DNA of 64,000 nucleotides, taken from assembly GCA_934591635.1 (NCBI GenBank), contig CAKTPI010000002.1, forward strand, positions 1 through 64,000, given 5' to 3'. Positions 27,016 to 35,824 of this stretch are shown piece by piece (position 1 is the stretch's first letter; each line of letters starts with the position of its first letter). The DNA is from an uncultured Oscillospiraceae bacterium (GTDB taxonomy: Bacteria; Bacillota; Clostridia; Oscillospirales; Oscillospiraceae). The notes beneath the pieces are model-generated. The model did no database searches, had not been told where the DNA came from, and worked only from the letters and a program-made list of their open reading frames with translations. The position numbers were made by a program, and so were the translations under genes.

Positions 27016-27554
27016 TAACTTTTTCCCTTTTCACTATTTTCGGTTCAATATGATTCATGTAAATTGTGTTTGCAGGTACATTTCTTGTAACAATCGATCC
27101 AGCTGCGATAACGCTGTTATTTCCAATGGTAACACCTTTAAGGATAATAGCTCCACCACCTATCCAAACATTCTCTCCGATTGAAATAGGTGATGAACAA
27201 ATACGCCCACGATTTTGCAAATCGTGATCATGATCGTAAATCATTACATTCGGTCCAACTGTTGTTCCAGATCCTATCTCAACGGAATCTCTGCAAACAA
27301 TCATGGTGTTGCGATTCAAATATACACGGCTCCCGATTTTCAACTTTCCATTGTTTCGTGAAGAAATCAAGCAGCCGCTTTCTGTATGCAACCTCCCAAG
27401 CAAGGAAATACGGCCACCCCCCCATTTCAATTTTCGTTCCCGGTGTTATCAGTTGCGGCAATGTTGCATGAAAATGTAATCCTGACAAAATGCACTTTAA
27501 TGGCGCATAAATGTAATTCAGCAATATAATTATTCCATATTTAACTTTTCTCAT
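26987..27554 (-). pseudogene. Hexapeptide acetyltransferase split by a frameshift at a G7 tract
   Basis: The first ~45 residues (from ATG 27554, MRKVKYGIIILLNYIYAP...) are in one frame and the remaining ~145 residues in another. The frames meet at seven C on the plus strand (27417-27423), seven G in the message. Removing one G (or adding two) joins ...PGTKIEMG to GGRISLLGRLHTESG to give a complete LbH acetyltransferase with IYDHDHDL and IGENVWIGGGAIILKGV. The ORF from 27430 alone lacks the N-terminal part. It may be a phase-variable OFF state, a decayed gene or a sequencing slip. Confidence 0.8.
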
Positions 27555-28609
27555 TTCCAGTATTCCTCCATTGTCTGATAGAACTCTGCCATCACCTTAT
27601 CGGGTTTATACTGATCAGCATCTTCCAGACAATTCTTTGCATATTCATATCTGATTTCTCTGTGTTCATACAAATATTGCAAAGCATCTGCAATCGCATT
27701 AGGATTTTGTATTGGCACTAAGATACCATTTCTGCCGTTCTTTATTACATCTTTATTATAAAGCCAATCTGTAGCAATAATTGGAAGTGCTGAATTATAT
27801 GCATCAACAACATTTCCAGGAAAGCCTTCGCCATGGTAGTAAGTTGGAAAGAGCATCACATAATACTGTGACAGGACATCAACAGTTGTGTTGTAGTCAA
27901 CAATCCCTTTATACTCAATTAACCCCTTATTCTCTTCAAGAAGTTGGTTAAATCTATCCTTATAGCTTTCTGGTAGCAGACCATAAAAATCAAGCGTAAC
28001 CCTCTGTGCGCCTAATCTTTCATTAACAATCTTAACTGCTGCAATTGCATCTTCTATGCCTTTATCCTTATTAATTCTTGAGAATACGCAAACTTTTATA
28101 TCATCATTTGTTTCCAGCTTAATATCATCTATATTTCTCTTTTTTAACCGTTTCAGATTAGTCAAGTAATGTATATTATTGATACCTAATTTTTCAAGAT
28201 CATTTTTTATGTTCTCTGTCTGTACAAAAATCGAATCAAATTTCTTTTCATACCCACAATACTGTGGATTTTGTTCAAGCAATGCCGGAAGGAATCCCCC
28301 GATAACCAGATGAACCAGTTTTCTGTGATAAAACTTATTAAAAAGCATTAGAATTGGAACAAAAGTCTTATAACCTCTATCTGCTGGTGCAATAATTACA
28401 ACATCCGAATCTGCTATCAGTCGGAAGCTTTCCCAAAGGAATGCAAATGGCCTTTTTTTCCAACCATTTGTATTTGCGATTCCAATGTTGTTCTTTCCAT
28501 AACGGTTTTCCAATTCTCGCGTTACTACCGTTGTTCTAACAGCCTGGCCATCCGCAATCTTCTGTCCCGGTGCTCCGTACTGCCCCCAAATTCCAATTTT
28601 ATACTTCAT
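27551..28609 (-). CDS. Glycosyltransferase family 4
   Basis: A 352-residue GT-B enzyme. IGIWGQYGAPGQKIADGQAV opens the protein, resembling capsular galactosyl or glucosyl transferases. The donor side contains CVFSRINKDKGIEDAIAAV and FPTYYHGEGFPGNVVDAYNS with the EGFP and NVVDA motifs of GT4. ATGA overlap with the acetyltransferase. Sugar specificity not determined. Confidence 0.88.
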   Translation of the reverse strand: MKYKIGIWGQYGAPGQKIADGQAVRTTVVTRELENRYGKNNIGIANTNGWKKRPFAFLWESFRLIADSDVVIIAPADRGYKTFVPILMLFNKFYHRKLVHLVIGGFLPALLEQNPQYCGYEKKFDSIFVQTENIKNDLEKLGINNIHYLTNLKRLKKRNIDDIKLETNDDIKVCVFSRINKDKGIEDAIAAVKIVNERLGAQRVTLDFYGLLPESYKDRFNQLLEENKGLIEYKGIVDYNTTVDVLSQYYVMLFPTYYHGEGFPGNVVDAYNSALPIIATDWLYNKDVIKNGRNGILVPIQNPNAIADALQYLYEHREIRYEYAKNCLEDADQYKPDKVMAEFYQTMEEYWK

Positions 28610-28624
28610 AATGAATACCTCAGT

Positions 28625-29842
28625 TCAATACATCGTAGAAACATAGTGGTACAGCTTCTCATACAATCCCGTATTCACAGTTCTTGTGTAAACTGCCTTA
28701 CCATATTTCTGGGCATTATCAGCATACTTTTCTCTCAAATCCGGATCATCCCGCAGTTTAAGAATTCCATCAGCTATCCCCTGCGCATCATCTGTGGAAC
28801 AAGCAATACCGATTTGGTCTCTCTCAAACATCTTGTTATACTCCGAACCCTCATCTGCCGAAGTAACAATAACGCGGTGGCATGCCATCAGAAGTCCTGC
28901 CTTGCTTGGAACCGAATTACCGATAACGCCTTTGGGTAACGGTATTAAGCAGACTGAACATGCGCTATATACATGCGGCACCATTTCCTGCGGTTCAAGA
29001 GGAAGAAACACAATATTGTCTAACCCCTCCTCTTTGACCGCTTTCTCAAAAACATCTTTCTGACTTCCAAAGCCAATCATCTGAAATACAATGTTCTTCT
29101 CATCTTTCAGAATTTCAGCGACTTTAAGAACCATTCTATAATCAAAGTTGAATCCCATGGTGCCAGCATACTGGACATAGAATACATCTTTCTTCATATT
29201 GTATTTCTTGACAAACAGGTTCTCTTCCCAAGGAATTTCTCGAACGCTCTTGTCATCATACCAGTCAGGGATTACTGTGATTTTTTCCGGAGCCACTCCC
29301 TGTTCAATCACCTTTTGTTTCATATCATCCGAAATGACAGAAATATGGTCGGCCTTTTTATAGGCAATCTTATGGAATGCGTAAAAAACTTTCTGCATCC
29401 ACTTTTTGTCCATTACTCCATTTGCAATTGATGCTCCAGGGAACATATCTTGAATATTCCAAATCGTTGGAACACCTACATACTTTTTCGCAAAAGAGAC
29501 CGCAAAAGGAGCCCACGGACAGGACTGAACCATCATCACATCAAAGCCTTGATTCCGCTGTGCTTTAAGAGCCGGAATACAATCAAAGCAGTATTTAACA
29601 CCCGTCAAATAACGTTTTGCAAACGCCCGTTTTTCAACAGGATTTGAATTTACCACTTGATATGAGAACCTACTATTTGCAATAAACTCTGCCGGAGCAT
29701 CTGGATCCTTTCCAGTGGAGTGATTTTCAATTAGATGAATGGTATGTCCCTTTGCAAGTAGGTCCTCAATAAGCGCATGATATAAATGCCTTGATGGACC
29801 GTATGTATCAAAGCCGCCACCCATGTATAACAAGATTTTCAT
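28625..29842 (-). CDS. Glycosyltransferase family 4 (WbuB-like)
   Basis: A 405-residue GT-B protein beginning MKILLYMGGGFDTYGPSRHLY. Features: WNIQDMFPGASIANG, ISDDMKQKVIEQGV, VQYAGTMGFNFDYRMVL, and CLIPLPKGVIGNSVPSKAGL. This set of motifs is shared with the promoter-proximal glycosyltransferase of operon 2 (43771), and resembles WbuB, which transfers L-FucNAc in E. coli. Since both operons make UDP-FucNAc, a FucNAc transferase role is a reasonable inference. Confidence 0.86.
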   Translation of the reverse strand: MKILLYMGGGFDTYGPSRHLYHALIEDLLAKGHTIHLIENHSTGKDPDAPAEFIANSRFSYQVVNSNPVEKRAFAKRYLTGVKYCFDCIPALKAQRNQGFDVMMVQSCPWAPFAVSFAKKYVGVPTIWNIQDMFPGASIANGVMDKKWMQKVFYAFHKIAYKKADHISVISDDMKQKVIEQGVAPEKITVIPDWYDDKSVREIPWEENLFVKKYNMKKDVFYVQYAGTMGFNFDYRMVLKVAEILKDEKNIVFQMIGFGSQKDVFEKAVKEEGLDNIVFLPLEPQEMVPHVYSACSVCLIPLPKGVIGNSVPSKAGLLMACHRVIVTSADEGSEYNKMFERDQIGIACSTDDAQGIADGILKLRDDPDLREKYADNAQKYGKAVYTRTVNTGLYEKLYHYVSTMY

Positions 29843-30993
29843 TTTCTTCCTCCAAAAACAGCTTTAATACATGCCTCAGTTGCACCCACACCATACTGTA
29901 CGAACTCATCACGGAATCGTTTGGTATTAGCACACTCCGCCGCATAATCTACATTCTTAATTCGCTGCAGCAATTCGCTTTCCGTCCGGCAGCTTTTATT
30001 GGGGTACTTCTCATCTACTGCGAAATAAGTACCGCGCTCCGCAAGATAGCTGTCATAATCATAGGCATAGCAGAAAATCGGACGGCACAGAATTGAATAG
30101 TCGAATGCGATAGCCGAGTAGTCCGTGATTAAAATGTCCGCTGCAATCATCAGGTCATTGACCGCTGGGTAATCGGATGCATTGCGCACGAAGTCGTTAT
30201 ACTCAACACCGAGCACCTTGGTCGTCTGATGATGGGCACGGAAAAGAACAACATACTCATTCCCCAGTTCCTTCTGCCATTCATCGAAATGGATAGGCGG
30301 TTTGATGGCATAGGACTTACCGCCATCCGCAGACTCGCGCCAAGTCGGTGCATAAAGGATGACCTTTTTGCTTTCTGGGATGCCGAGCTTCTTGCTCATT
30401 GCTGCCTTTTTATTCTCATCCGCAAGCCACAGTTCTTCATTGCGCGGCATACCGCAACGAAGATAGCTAGACTCTCTCGCATTGAATGCGCTCTTAAATA
30501 CGCGCTCATCATAGTCACCAGAAACCGTGAGGTAGTCCAGCGTATCAAAGTTATAATCCTTACGGCCGGGGCAGTCATTGCCGATATACTTAAGGGCAAT
30601 ACCATGCCATGTGTTCAAATAAACCTGATCCTTTTTCTTGAACTTCAAACCACGCTCAATATTCGTATTGCTAATCCAGTATTTAGCCCTCAGCGCCATC
30701 TTGAAGTAAGCAGGGGTATCAATCTTTACAGTCTCCAACCCTGGAAAGTTTTCAGGATGTTCAAATGCCCAAACGCATCGATAGCCCTTGTACTCAGGGT
30801 GAGACTGCATATAGTCATACAGAACCTTGGGGCTATCATTAAAATTTTTGCCCATGAAAGAAACAAAGAGCACCAGCTTATCATCCGTTTTCAGGAATAC
30901 ACCCCATACTTTGAACACAAAGCTCATAATCACAACATACAGCTTCTGAATGAGCTTGTTGTGTTTCAAAATGTAAATCAATCTATCCCTCAT
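29839..30993 (-). CDS. CDP-glycerol glycerophosphotransferase family protein
   Basis: A 384-residue TagB/TagF-like enzyme. YLNTWHGIALKYIG contains the catalytic His, and IAADILITDYSAIAFDYSIL is the second hallmark. A hydrophobic/amphipathic N-terminus suggests membrane attachment. It transfers glycerol phosphate from CDP-glycerol to a sugar acceptor. The gene directly upstream makes CDP-glycerol, so operon 1 likely produces a glycerol-phosphate-decorated or teichoic-acid-like polymer. Confidence 0.92.
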   Translation of the reverse strand: MRDRLIYILKHNKLIQKLYVVIMSFVFKVWGVFLKTDDKLVLFVSFMGKNFNDSPKVLYDYMQSHPEYKGYRCVWAFEHPENFPGLETVKIDTPAYFKMALRAKYWISNTNIERGLKFKKKDQVYLNTWHGIALKYIGNDCPGRKDYNFDTLDYLTVSGDYDERVFKSAFNARESSYLRCGMPRNEELWLADENKKAAMSKKLGIPESKKVILYAPTWRESADGGKSYAIKPPIHFDEWQKELGNEYVVLFRAHHQTTKVLGVEYNDFVRNASDYPAVNDLMIAADILITDYSAIAFDYSILCRPIFCYAYDYDSYLAERGTYFAVDEKYPNKSCRTESELLQRIKNVDYAAECANTKRFRDEFVQYGVGATEACIKAVFGGRK

Positions 30994-31051
30994 GAATCCA
31001 GCCTCTCTCTTCTCTCACTCACTATTACCGAAAATCTACCCGTTAGCTTTG

Positions 31052-32572
31052 TTACTGCGGATCAGTATTGATTTCCTCATGCGAGGTCTTGCTCTCACCA
31101 TCAACTGCATTTGCATCATACAAATCATGCTTGATCTGGCTGGTGCTGATCTCCGGCGTTCTAGGCAGATACACAACCTCAACGCCCTCTTCTTTCAGGA
31201 AATCGAACTTACCCTTCCAGTCATCGCCCATAACAAAGGTATCGACATGGTACTCATGCATATCGGAGCGTTTCTGCTGCCAATTCTCCTCCGGGATAAC
31301 CAAATCCACATAACGGATTGCTTCAAGAAGCTGTTTGCGCTGCTCATAAGTGAAATAGGTCTTTTTGTGCTTCTCATTCCAGTTGAACTCATCAGAGGAA
31401 ACAACCACAATGAGGTAATCGCCCAGAGCCTTGGCCCTTCTTAGCAGGTTGATGTGACCATAGTGCAGCAGGTCAAAAGTGCCGTATGTAATAACTCGTT
31501 TCATTCCTGTTCTCCTCGTATTCCTTAAAAGACTTGACTCAAAATTGATATCCAGCGCAGACTTCGTCAGCTCTGTTTTCTTCTCACGCTGCATAAGTGC
31601 AGCGACGGTCTTTGCCGGGTCAGCATTGTGGTTGATAACCGCATCCACCGCAGAAATAATCGGCAGCTCTACACCATACTGTTTGGATAACTTCATGGCA
31701 GCAGGCAGGGCATTGATGCCCTCGACGACCATGCCGACTTCCTTAACAGCTTCATCCGGCTTTTTTCCTTGACCGATCAGATAACCAGCTCTGTTGTTGC
31801 GGCTATGTACACTGGTAGCGGTTACAATAAGGTCGCCCATACCAGAAAGTCCCGCAAAAGTCTGATCCACGCAGCCCATCGCCATGCCCAGCCGAGTGAT
31901 TTCTGCCATACCGCGAGTTATCAACGCTGCTTTTGCGTTATCGCCATAACCCAGACCAGCAGAAATGCCACTCGCCAGCGCAATGATGTTCTTTAATGCG
32001 CCGCACAACTCTACACCTTTCACATCAATGTTCGTATACACACGCATACAGGTGTTGGAGAAAATGTCCTGAATTTTCTCTGCGACTTCAAGGTCTGTGC
32101 AAGCGGAGACAATCAGCGTGGGCATATCCAGAGCGACTTCTTCCGCATGAGTGGGTCCAGAAAGTGCAACTAACTTTATATCTTGATGCGTTCCGCCCTT
32201 CTGAAGCTCGTCCTTGATAACCTCGCTCAGTGTCAGCAGCGTATCCGTTTCGATGCCTTTACCCACATCTACGATGATCTGGTCATCCGGGATGTAAGGA
32301 GAAGCCTTGCTTGCAGTTGACCGAACAAAAACAGACGGCACTGCAAAAATAAGGACTTCCTTATTCTCACAGGCTTCTTCGATGCTTTTGGTAAATCGAA
32401 TCTGCTGGGGAATCACCATACCCGGCAGGTTCGGATGAATGCGTGTGGATGATAAACTATCTATCTCTTTTTCAATTGCGGACCACATCACCACATCGTG
32501 GCCCGTATTTGCCAGCATTCTTCCAAGGGCTGTGCCCCATGTGCCGGTTCCCAAAATGCCAATTTTACTCAA
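31052..32572 (-). CDS. gpsA-tagD: Fused glycerol-3-phosphate dehydrogenase and glycerol-3-phosphate cytidylyltransferase
   Basis: One frame of 506 residues. Residues 1 to ~330 are GpsA: GILGTGTWGTALG (NAD), ALSGPTHAEEVA, catalytic Lys in ELCGALKNIIALASG, GLSGMGDL. A linker of ~25 residues leads to TagD from residue 357: TYGTFDLLHYGHINLL (HxGH), and RTPEISTSQI. It would make CDP-glycerol from DHAP, NAD(P)H and CTP. TTG 32572 is chosen, with AAGGGG 9-10 nt upstream; ATG 32602 has no ribosome binding site. ATG 31504 of the tagD part keeps its own GAGGAG 7 nt upstream, so separate TagD synthesis is possible. Confidence 0.9.
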   Translation of the reverse strand: MSKIGILGTGTWGTALGRMLANTGHDVVMWSAIEKEIDSLSSTRIHPNLPGMVIPQQIRFTKSIEEACENKEVLIFAVPSVFVRSTASKASPYIPDDQIIVDVGKGIETDTLLTLSEVIKDELQKGGTHQDIKLVALSGPTHAEEVALDMPTLIVSACTDLEVAEKIQDIFSNTCMRVYTNIDVKGVELCGALKNIIALASGISAGLGYGDNAKAALITRGMAEITRLGMAMGCVDQTFAGLSGMGDLIVTATSVHSRNNRAGYLIGQGKKPDEAVKEVGMVVEGINALPAAMKLSKQYGVELPIISAVDAVINHNADPAKTVAALMQREKKTELTKSALDINFESSLLRNTRRTGMKRVITYGTFDLLHYGHINLLRRAKALGDYLIVVVSSDEFNWNEKHKKTYFTYEQRKQLLEAIRYVDLVIPEENWQQKRSDMHEYHVDTFVMGDDWKGKFDFLKEEGVEVVYLPRTPEISTSQIKHDLYDANAVDGESKTSHEEINTDPQ

Positions 32573-32599
32573 CCCATTGATTCCCCTTAAATCCGTATT

Positions 32600-32648
32600 C
32601 ATATCAAAGATTACAGCCCAGACTCATCTCAAAGAGTCTGAGCCGTTT
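32600..32648 (-). repeat. Operon leader hairpin 2 region, inverted copy at 43702-43750
   Basis: 49 bp are identical to the reverse complement of 43702-43750. They contain a 10-bp hairpin (GCTCAGACTC / GAGTCTGGGC with one G-T pair; 32616-32643) and end at the first possible start codon of operon 1. Confidence 0.9.
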
Positions 32649-32676
32649 CTTTTCTCTTAAGCTCTTAATAATCCTG

Positions 32677-32707
32677 TAACTGCGTGAGCTACACATCGAC
32701 GCAGTTA
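32677..32707 (-). promoter_or_regulatory. Operon 1 leader hairpin 1
   Basis: A 9-bp stem, TAACTGCGT (32677-32685) with ACGCAGTTA (32699-32707), lies 33 nt upstream of the shared leader hairpin 2. Operon 2 has a 9-bp hairpin of different sequence (CGGCAGTGT/ACACTGCCG, 43650-43672) at the same distance. The pairing, not the sequence, is conserved. Possible antitermination or attenuation leader. Confidence 0.55.
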
Positions 32708-32787
32708 TGTGAACCACACAGCTACTACAGCTTTATTACTCATAGTCCTCTGCGCCACTCACTCATACCGCCATGAAAGCTCTTGTC

Positions 32788-33016
32788 TTTATTCCTGATG
32801 ACACCACCATCTCGCCATAGGAATCCATGTATTTATGCCAGAAATCACTCATATCGCTACGGGAGTCCTTGCGTTTATTCCCGACAGCACCCTGCCTTTT
32901 CACTAGGAGACCTCGTATTTATGCCTGATAGCATCTCCATGACCGGGTTGAAAGTTTCGATGATATTGTCATCGAAGCCCCTTATTTATTCCTGACAGCA
33001 CATTCCGGGAAAATGT
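32788..33016 (+). repeat. Degenerate repeats spaced about 42 nt, left arm
   Basis: TTTAT(T/G)CC(T/C)GA occurs at 32788, 32874, 32918 and 32985, with a variant TTTATGCCAGA at 32832 and one more at 33297. Spacings are mostly 42-44 nt (67 before the fifth). Reading frames stay open across them with a 14-residue periodicity, but no start signal supports a gene. The part from 32932 to 33016 is also an inverted copy of 43140-43230. Confidence 0.7.
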
Positions 33017-33121
33017 CGATTATTAGCCCCGGAAAGCAGCCAAAAAGCTCGGTATTTAGTGGTTTTCCCCACTCATAGCAGTGGTCTGACCCTCAGAAAC
33101 TCCCTCGGTGCTTTCAGGCAT

Positions 33122-33411
33122 AAACAGGATTCAACGCTCGACATACAGATAACACAATATGTAGTGGTTTGCTCTTCCACAAAAATCAACCACAATATGT
33201 AGGTTTCGAAGACTTTCAGTTTTTTGCCTAAGTAGCCACAAATAGGGGCGTACTTGCCCCTATTTGTTATCGCAGATTGGGCTTTAAACTCATCGATTTA
33301 TGCCTGACCGCACCCAACTTATTAACCTCGGAAAAAGCTTGATTTTACGGCGTTTTTTGTACCTATCATATTTGAAATTTTTCTTGATTCTTTCCGGCAC
33401 AAATAGGGCAC
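33122..33411 (+). repeat. Inverted repeat, left arm (about 290 bp)
   Basis: This is nearly identical to the reverse complement of 42744-43037. It includes two copies of CACAATATGTAG 38 bp apart (33153, 33191), a perfect 10-bp hairpin AAATAGGGGC-6-GCCCCTATTT (33240-33265), and one unit of the 42-nt family (33297). No gene is seen. Confidence 0.9.
33240..33265. terminator. Terminator-like hairpin in left inverted repeat
   Basis: AAATAGGGGC pairs perfectly with GCCCCTATTT around GTACTT. It is symmetrical, so could stop transcription from either side. The mirror copy is at about 42891-42916. Confidence 0.6.
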
Positions 33412-33758
33412 AACGCTTGACATACGGATGGGCTTTTGGGGTACTTAAAGGTTGGCATTTGGAGTGGGGGGAATAAAAAAAGCCCATGCAGGGGCTGTCT
33501 CCGTACGTTGGGAGAAGCGGCCTGCATGGGCTGTGTTTGGAATATTCAGGAATCTCTGTTGCACATGTGGAAAAAGAAAAACTGGGTTAATTTTCTGCTT
33601 GAGCTTATATTATTGATTCATAAGTACATATATATAAATAATATAATGATATACAATGTATTTTCAAATTTACATAGATGTCATTGCGGAAGTTTGTCGT
33701 CTTTCCGGAAATTGCGTTACATCCATACTTTCTTCTTGCGAAATCAAATTCTGCCGAT
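33412..33758. other. Intergenic, no gene; DUF554 terminator inside
   Basis: Besides the terminator at 33478-33532 I see only AT-rich sequence (33580-33660, with ATATATAAATAATATAATG) and no supported ORF. CAACGCTTGACATACGGAT (33411-33429) repeats a segment at 33132-33150 with two changes. Confidence 0.5.
33474..33532 (-). terminator. Terminator downstream of DUF554 gene
   Basis: On the minus strand AGCCCATGCAGG (33521-33532) pairs with CCTGCATGGGCT (33481-33492) and is followed by TTTTTTTATT. A smaller stem lies in the loop. Confidence 0.8.
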
Positions 33759-34478
33759 CTACGCAATTCCCGCCATTGCTACCGCAATCAGCAATGATGG
33801 CAGCAGATTGGCTACCTTAATGGTTCTGGGCCAGACCAGATTGATGCCTACGCAGAATATCAGGATATTACCCACCAGGGAGAGGTTATTCAGCACAGCA
33901 TCCGTCATAAACCCAGACAGTACCGCAGCGAGGGCTGTCATGATGCCCTGCAGGATGGCCACCGGGAGGAATGAAAAAACGCAGCCTTTTCCCATGGAGG
34001 AGGCCATGATTAGCACGATGATAAAGTCCAGGATTGCTTTGGCCACCAGGGTAGAATGATCGCCGTAGATTCCATCCTGAATGGAGCCGATGACTGCCAT
34101 TGCTCCAATACTGACCGTTAGGGTGGCGGATACAAAGCCGTTGACAAACTGGTTATCGCCGTCACTTCCGGTTTTGTGTTTGAGCCATTCGCCAAAGCGT
34201 TCAAACTGCGCATCCAGATTGATGACCTCACCCAACAGTGCACCGAGGGCCAGTGACAGGATCATCACCATAGAGCCGTTGGTGCCCAGTGTCCCGTCCG
34301 GCCCAACTGTTAACACTTTGGACAGTGTGCCCGCTGCGCCCAGAAATACCACAGAAAACCCTGTGGCTTTGATGATGGTATCCTGGCAGCGTTCGTTCAA
34401 AAAGCGCTTGAACAAGATTCCCAATATACCGCCGGCGAGAATCGCCAATGTATTGATGATGGTTCCAAGACCTCTCAT
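33759..34478 (-). CDS. DUF554 family membrane protein
   Basis: A 239-residue polytopic protein with about 6-7 spans. It begins GLGTIINTLAILAGGILGILFKR, with LNERCQDTIIKATG next, and has GFVSATLTVSIGAMAVIGSIQDG and FCVGINLVWPRTIKVANLLP near the end, as in YdfK/YqgA-type DUF554 proteins. Function unknown in the family (possible transporter). It is transcribed alone from a promoter at 34519-34547 and ends at the 33474-33532 terminator. Confidence 0.9.
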   Translation of the reverse strand: MRGLGTIINTLAILAGGILGILFKRFLNERCQDTIIKATGFSVVFLGAAGTLSKVLTVGPDGTLGTNGSMVMILSLALGALLGEVINLDAQFERFGEWLKHKTGSDGDNQFVNGFVSATLTVSIGAMAVIGSIQDGIYGDHSTLVAKAILDFIIVLIMASSMGKGCVFSFLPVAILQGIMTALAAVLSGFMTDAVLNNLSLVGNILIFCVGINLVWPRTIKVANLLPSLLIAVAMAGIA

Positions 34479-34518
34479 GGATTGTCCATCTGCCTTTCTC
34501 TAACAAATTTTGCTCTTC

Positions 34519-34547
34519 ATGATACCACAGCGGTACCTGCTTTGCAA
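34519..34547 (-). promoter_or_regulatory. Promoter of DUF554 gene
   Basis: Minus strand TTGCAA (34542-34547) and TATCAT (34519-34524) with a 17-base spacer. Confidence 0.6.
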
Positions 34548-34564
34548 TTGCTCACATAGCAAAA

Positions 34565-34631
34565 GCAGCCCATCAGGTCCTTTTTTACACTGACGCTCGC
34601 GATGCAGTCAGCGTGGAACCGGATGGGCTGC
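34565..34631 (-). terminator. Nested hairpin terminating the recombinase operon
   Basis: Outer stem GCAGCCCATC / GATGGGCTGC (34565-34574, 34622-34631) encloses an inner ACGCT / AGCGT stem. On the minus strand TTTTGCT follows. It begins 9 nt after the last recombinase gene. Confidence 0.65.
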
Positions 34632-34639
34632 GGCTTGCA

Positions 34640-35824
34640 TTAGGTTATTTCAAATTCATCGTTGTACACCAGTATTTTGCTGACGCCTTTGAGTCCATCA
34701 GCTTCTGCTGTCCCCAGCTTTTCCGCCAGCATCTGCATCAGCTCAGTCTCCTTGATAATTCGGTTCTGGCAGCCATTTCCGTGCTTGCCCTTCTGCCGCT
34801 CCTTGCAGCTCCATGCCTTATAGGGGCCGAGCCTGCCCTGGTAAGTCCGGCGCACGAACGGTGCACCGCATGCGCCGCAGAATAGCTTGCCATAGAGGAC
34901 GTGGTGCTCCCTGCTGCGCCGGTAGACACCAGCCCTACGGGCTTCCTCCCGCTGCTTCAGGATTTCCTGCACCCTGTTCCATGTGTCCCGGTCGATGATC
35001 GCCGCGTGATCGCCCGTCAGATAGTTCGGCCTGTAGGCCCGGGTTGGATCAGGCTTTTTGGTGATGTAATTCCTTGGCGGGTGCTTCTGGAGAAGCTTGT
35101 CACCAGCATAGGTTTCGTTGGAGAGCATGTATCGGATGGTTTCCGTTGAGAAATGATCCCGCCCCATTCTGCTTCTTGCTCCCATTGCCGCAATGCCCTC
35201 CGAAATCTCACGGAAAGTCTGCCCCTCCAAAAACCGCCTGAAGATTTCCTTAACCACCCAGGCGCTTTTATTTGGGACAAGTACGCTATTTTCGCAGTCA
35301 TAGCCAAAGATGCGGTTGTTGCCAAGATTATACTCGCCCCGGGCAAACCGACTCTCGTAGGCCGCCTGCACATTGCGGCTGATGGAGTGGCTCTCGTCCT
35401 GGGCCACGGCGGCCATTACAGAAAGAACGAAATCACAGGTTGGGTCATCTGTACGGATGTTCTGCTCCTCAAAAATGATTGTAATGCCTAATGTCCGGAA
35501 CCACTTGGCGTACTGCTGGCAATCTACAACATTCCGCGCAAACCGGGAAACACTCTTACAGATGACAATATCCAGCTTCTTGGCTTCGGCATCGATGAGC
35601 ATTGCCTGAAAACCCGGCCGGTTTTTGACCCGTGTTGCAGAATGCCGGTCGGTGTAGATCTTGGCCAGTTCCCAACTGGGACAATTCTGAATCATTTCCG
35701 TATAATACTTCTGCTGGGTTTCAAAGCTCTCGTCCTGTTCGTCACGCAGGGTGCTGACGCGGCAATAGGCCGCTACACGCTTTTGGGCCACGGAAACCCG
35801 CGGCATCACTTTCTTAATAATCAT
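34640..35824 (-). CDS. Serine recombinase, third of three
   Basis: A 394-residue large serine recombinase. The resolvase domain starts RVAAYCRVSTLRDEQ with nucleophile Ser24, followed by DIVICKSVSRFARN. A recombinase domain (FGYDCENSVLVPNKS...IFRRFLEGQTFREI) and a zinc ribbon CGACGAPF...CKERQKGKHGNGC complete it. ATG 35824 is chosen, with GGAGG upstream; it overlaps the preceding recombinase by 11 nt. It should catalyse integration, excision or inversion between short att sites, perhaps together with its two neighbours. Confidence 0.93.
   Translation of the reverse strand: MIIKKVMPRVSVAQKRVAAYCRVSTLRDEQDESFETQQKYYTEMIQNCPSWELAKIYTDRHSATRVKNRPGFQAMLIDAEAKKLDIVICKSVSRFARNVVDCQQYAKWFRTLGITIIFEEQNIRTDDPTCDFVLSVMAAVAQDESHSISRNVQAAYESRFARGEYNLGNNRIFGYDCENSVLVPNKSAWVVKEIFRRFLEGQTFREISEGIAAMGARSRMGRDHFSTETIRYMLSNETYAGDKLLQKHPPRNYITKKPDPTRAYRPNYLTGDHAAIIDRDTWNRVQEILKQREEARRAGVYRRSREHHVLYGKLFCGACGAPFVRRTYQGRLGPYKAWSCKERQKGKHGNGCQNRIIKETELMQMLAEKLGTAEADGLKGVSKILVYNDEFEIT

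Noticed and set aside
33580..33670. AT-rich stretch as replication origin
   Set aside because: No DnaA-box cluster or replication gene is visible.
33436..34059. 207-residue plus-strand ORF
   Set aside because: Antisense to the DUF554 gene and its terminator.
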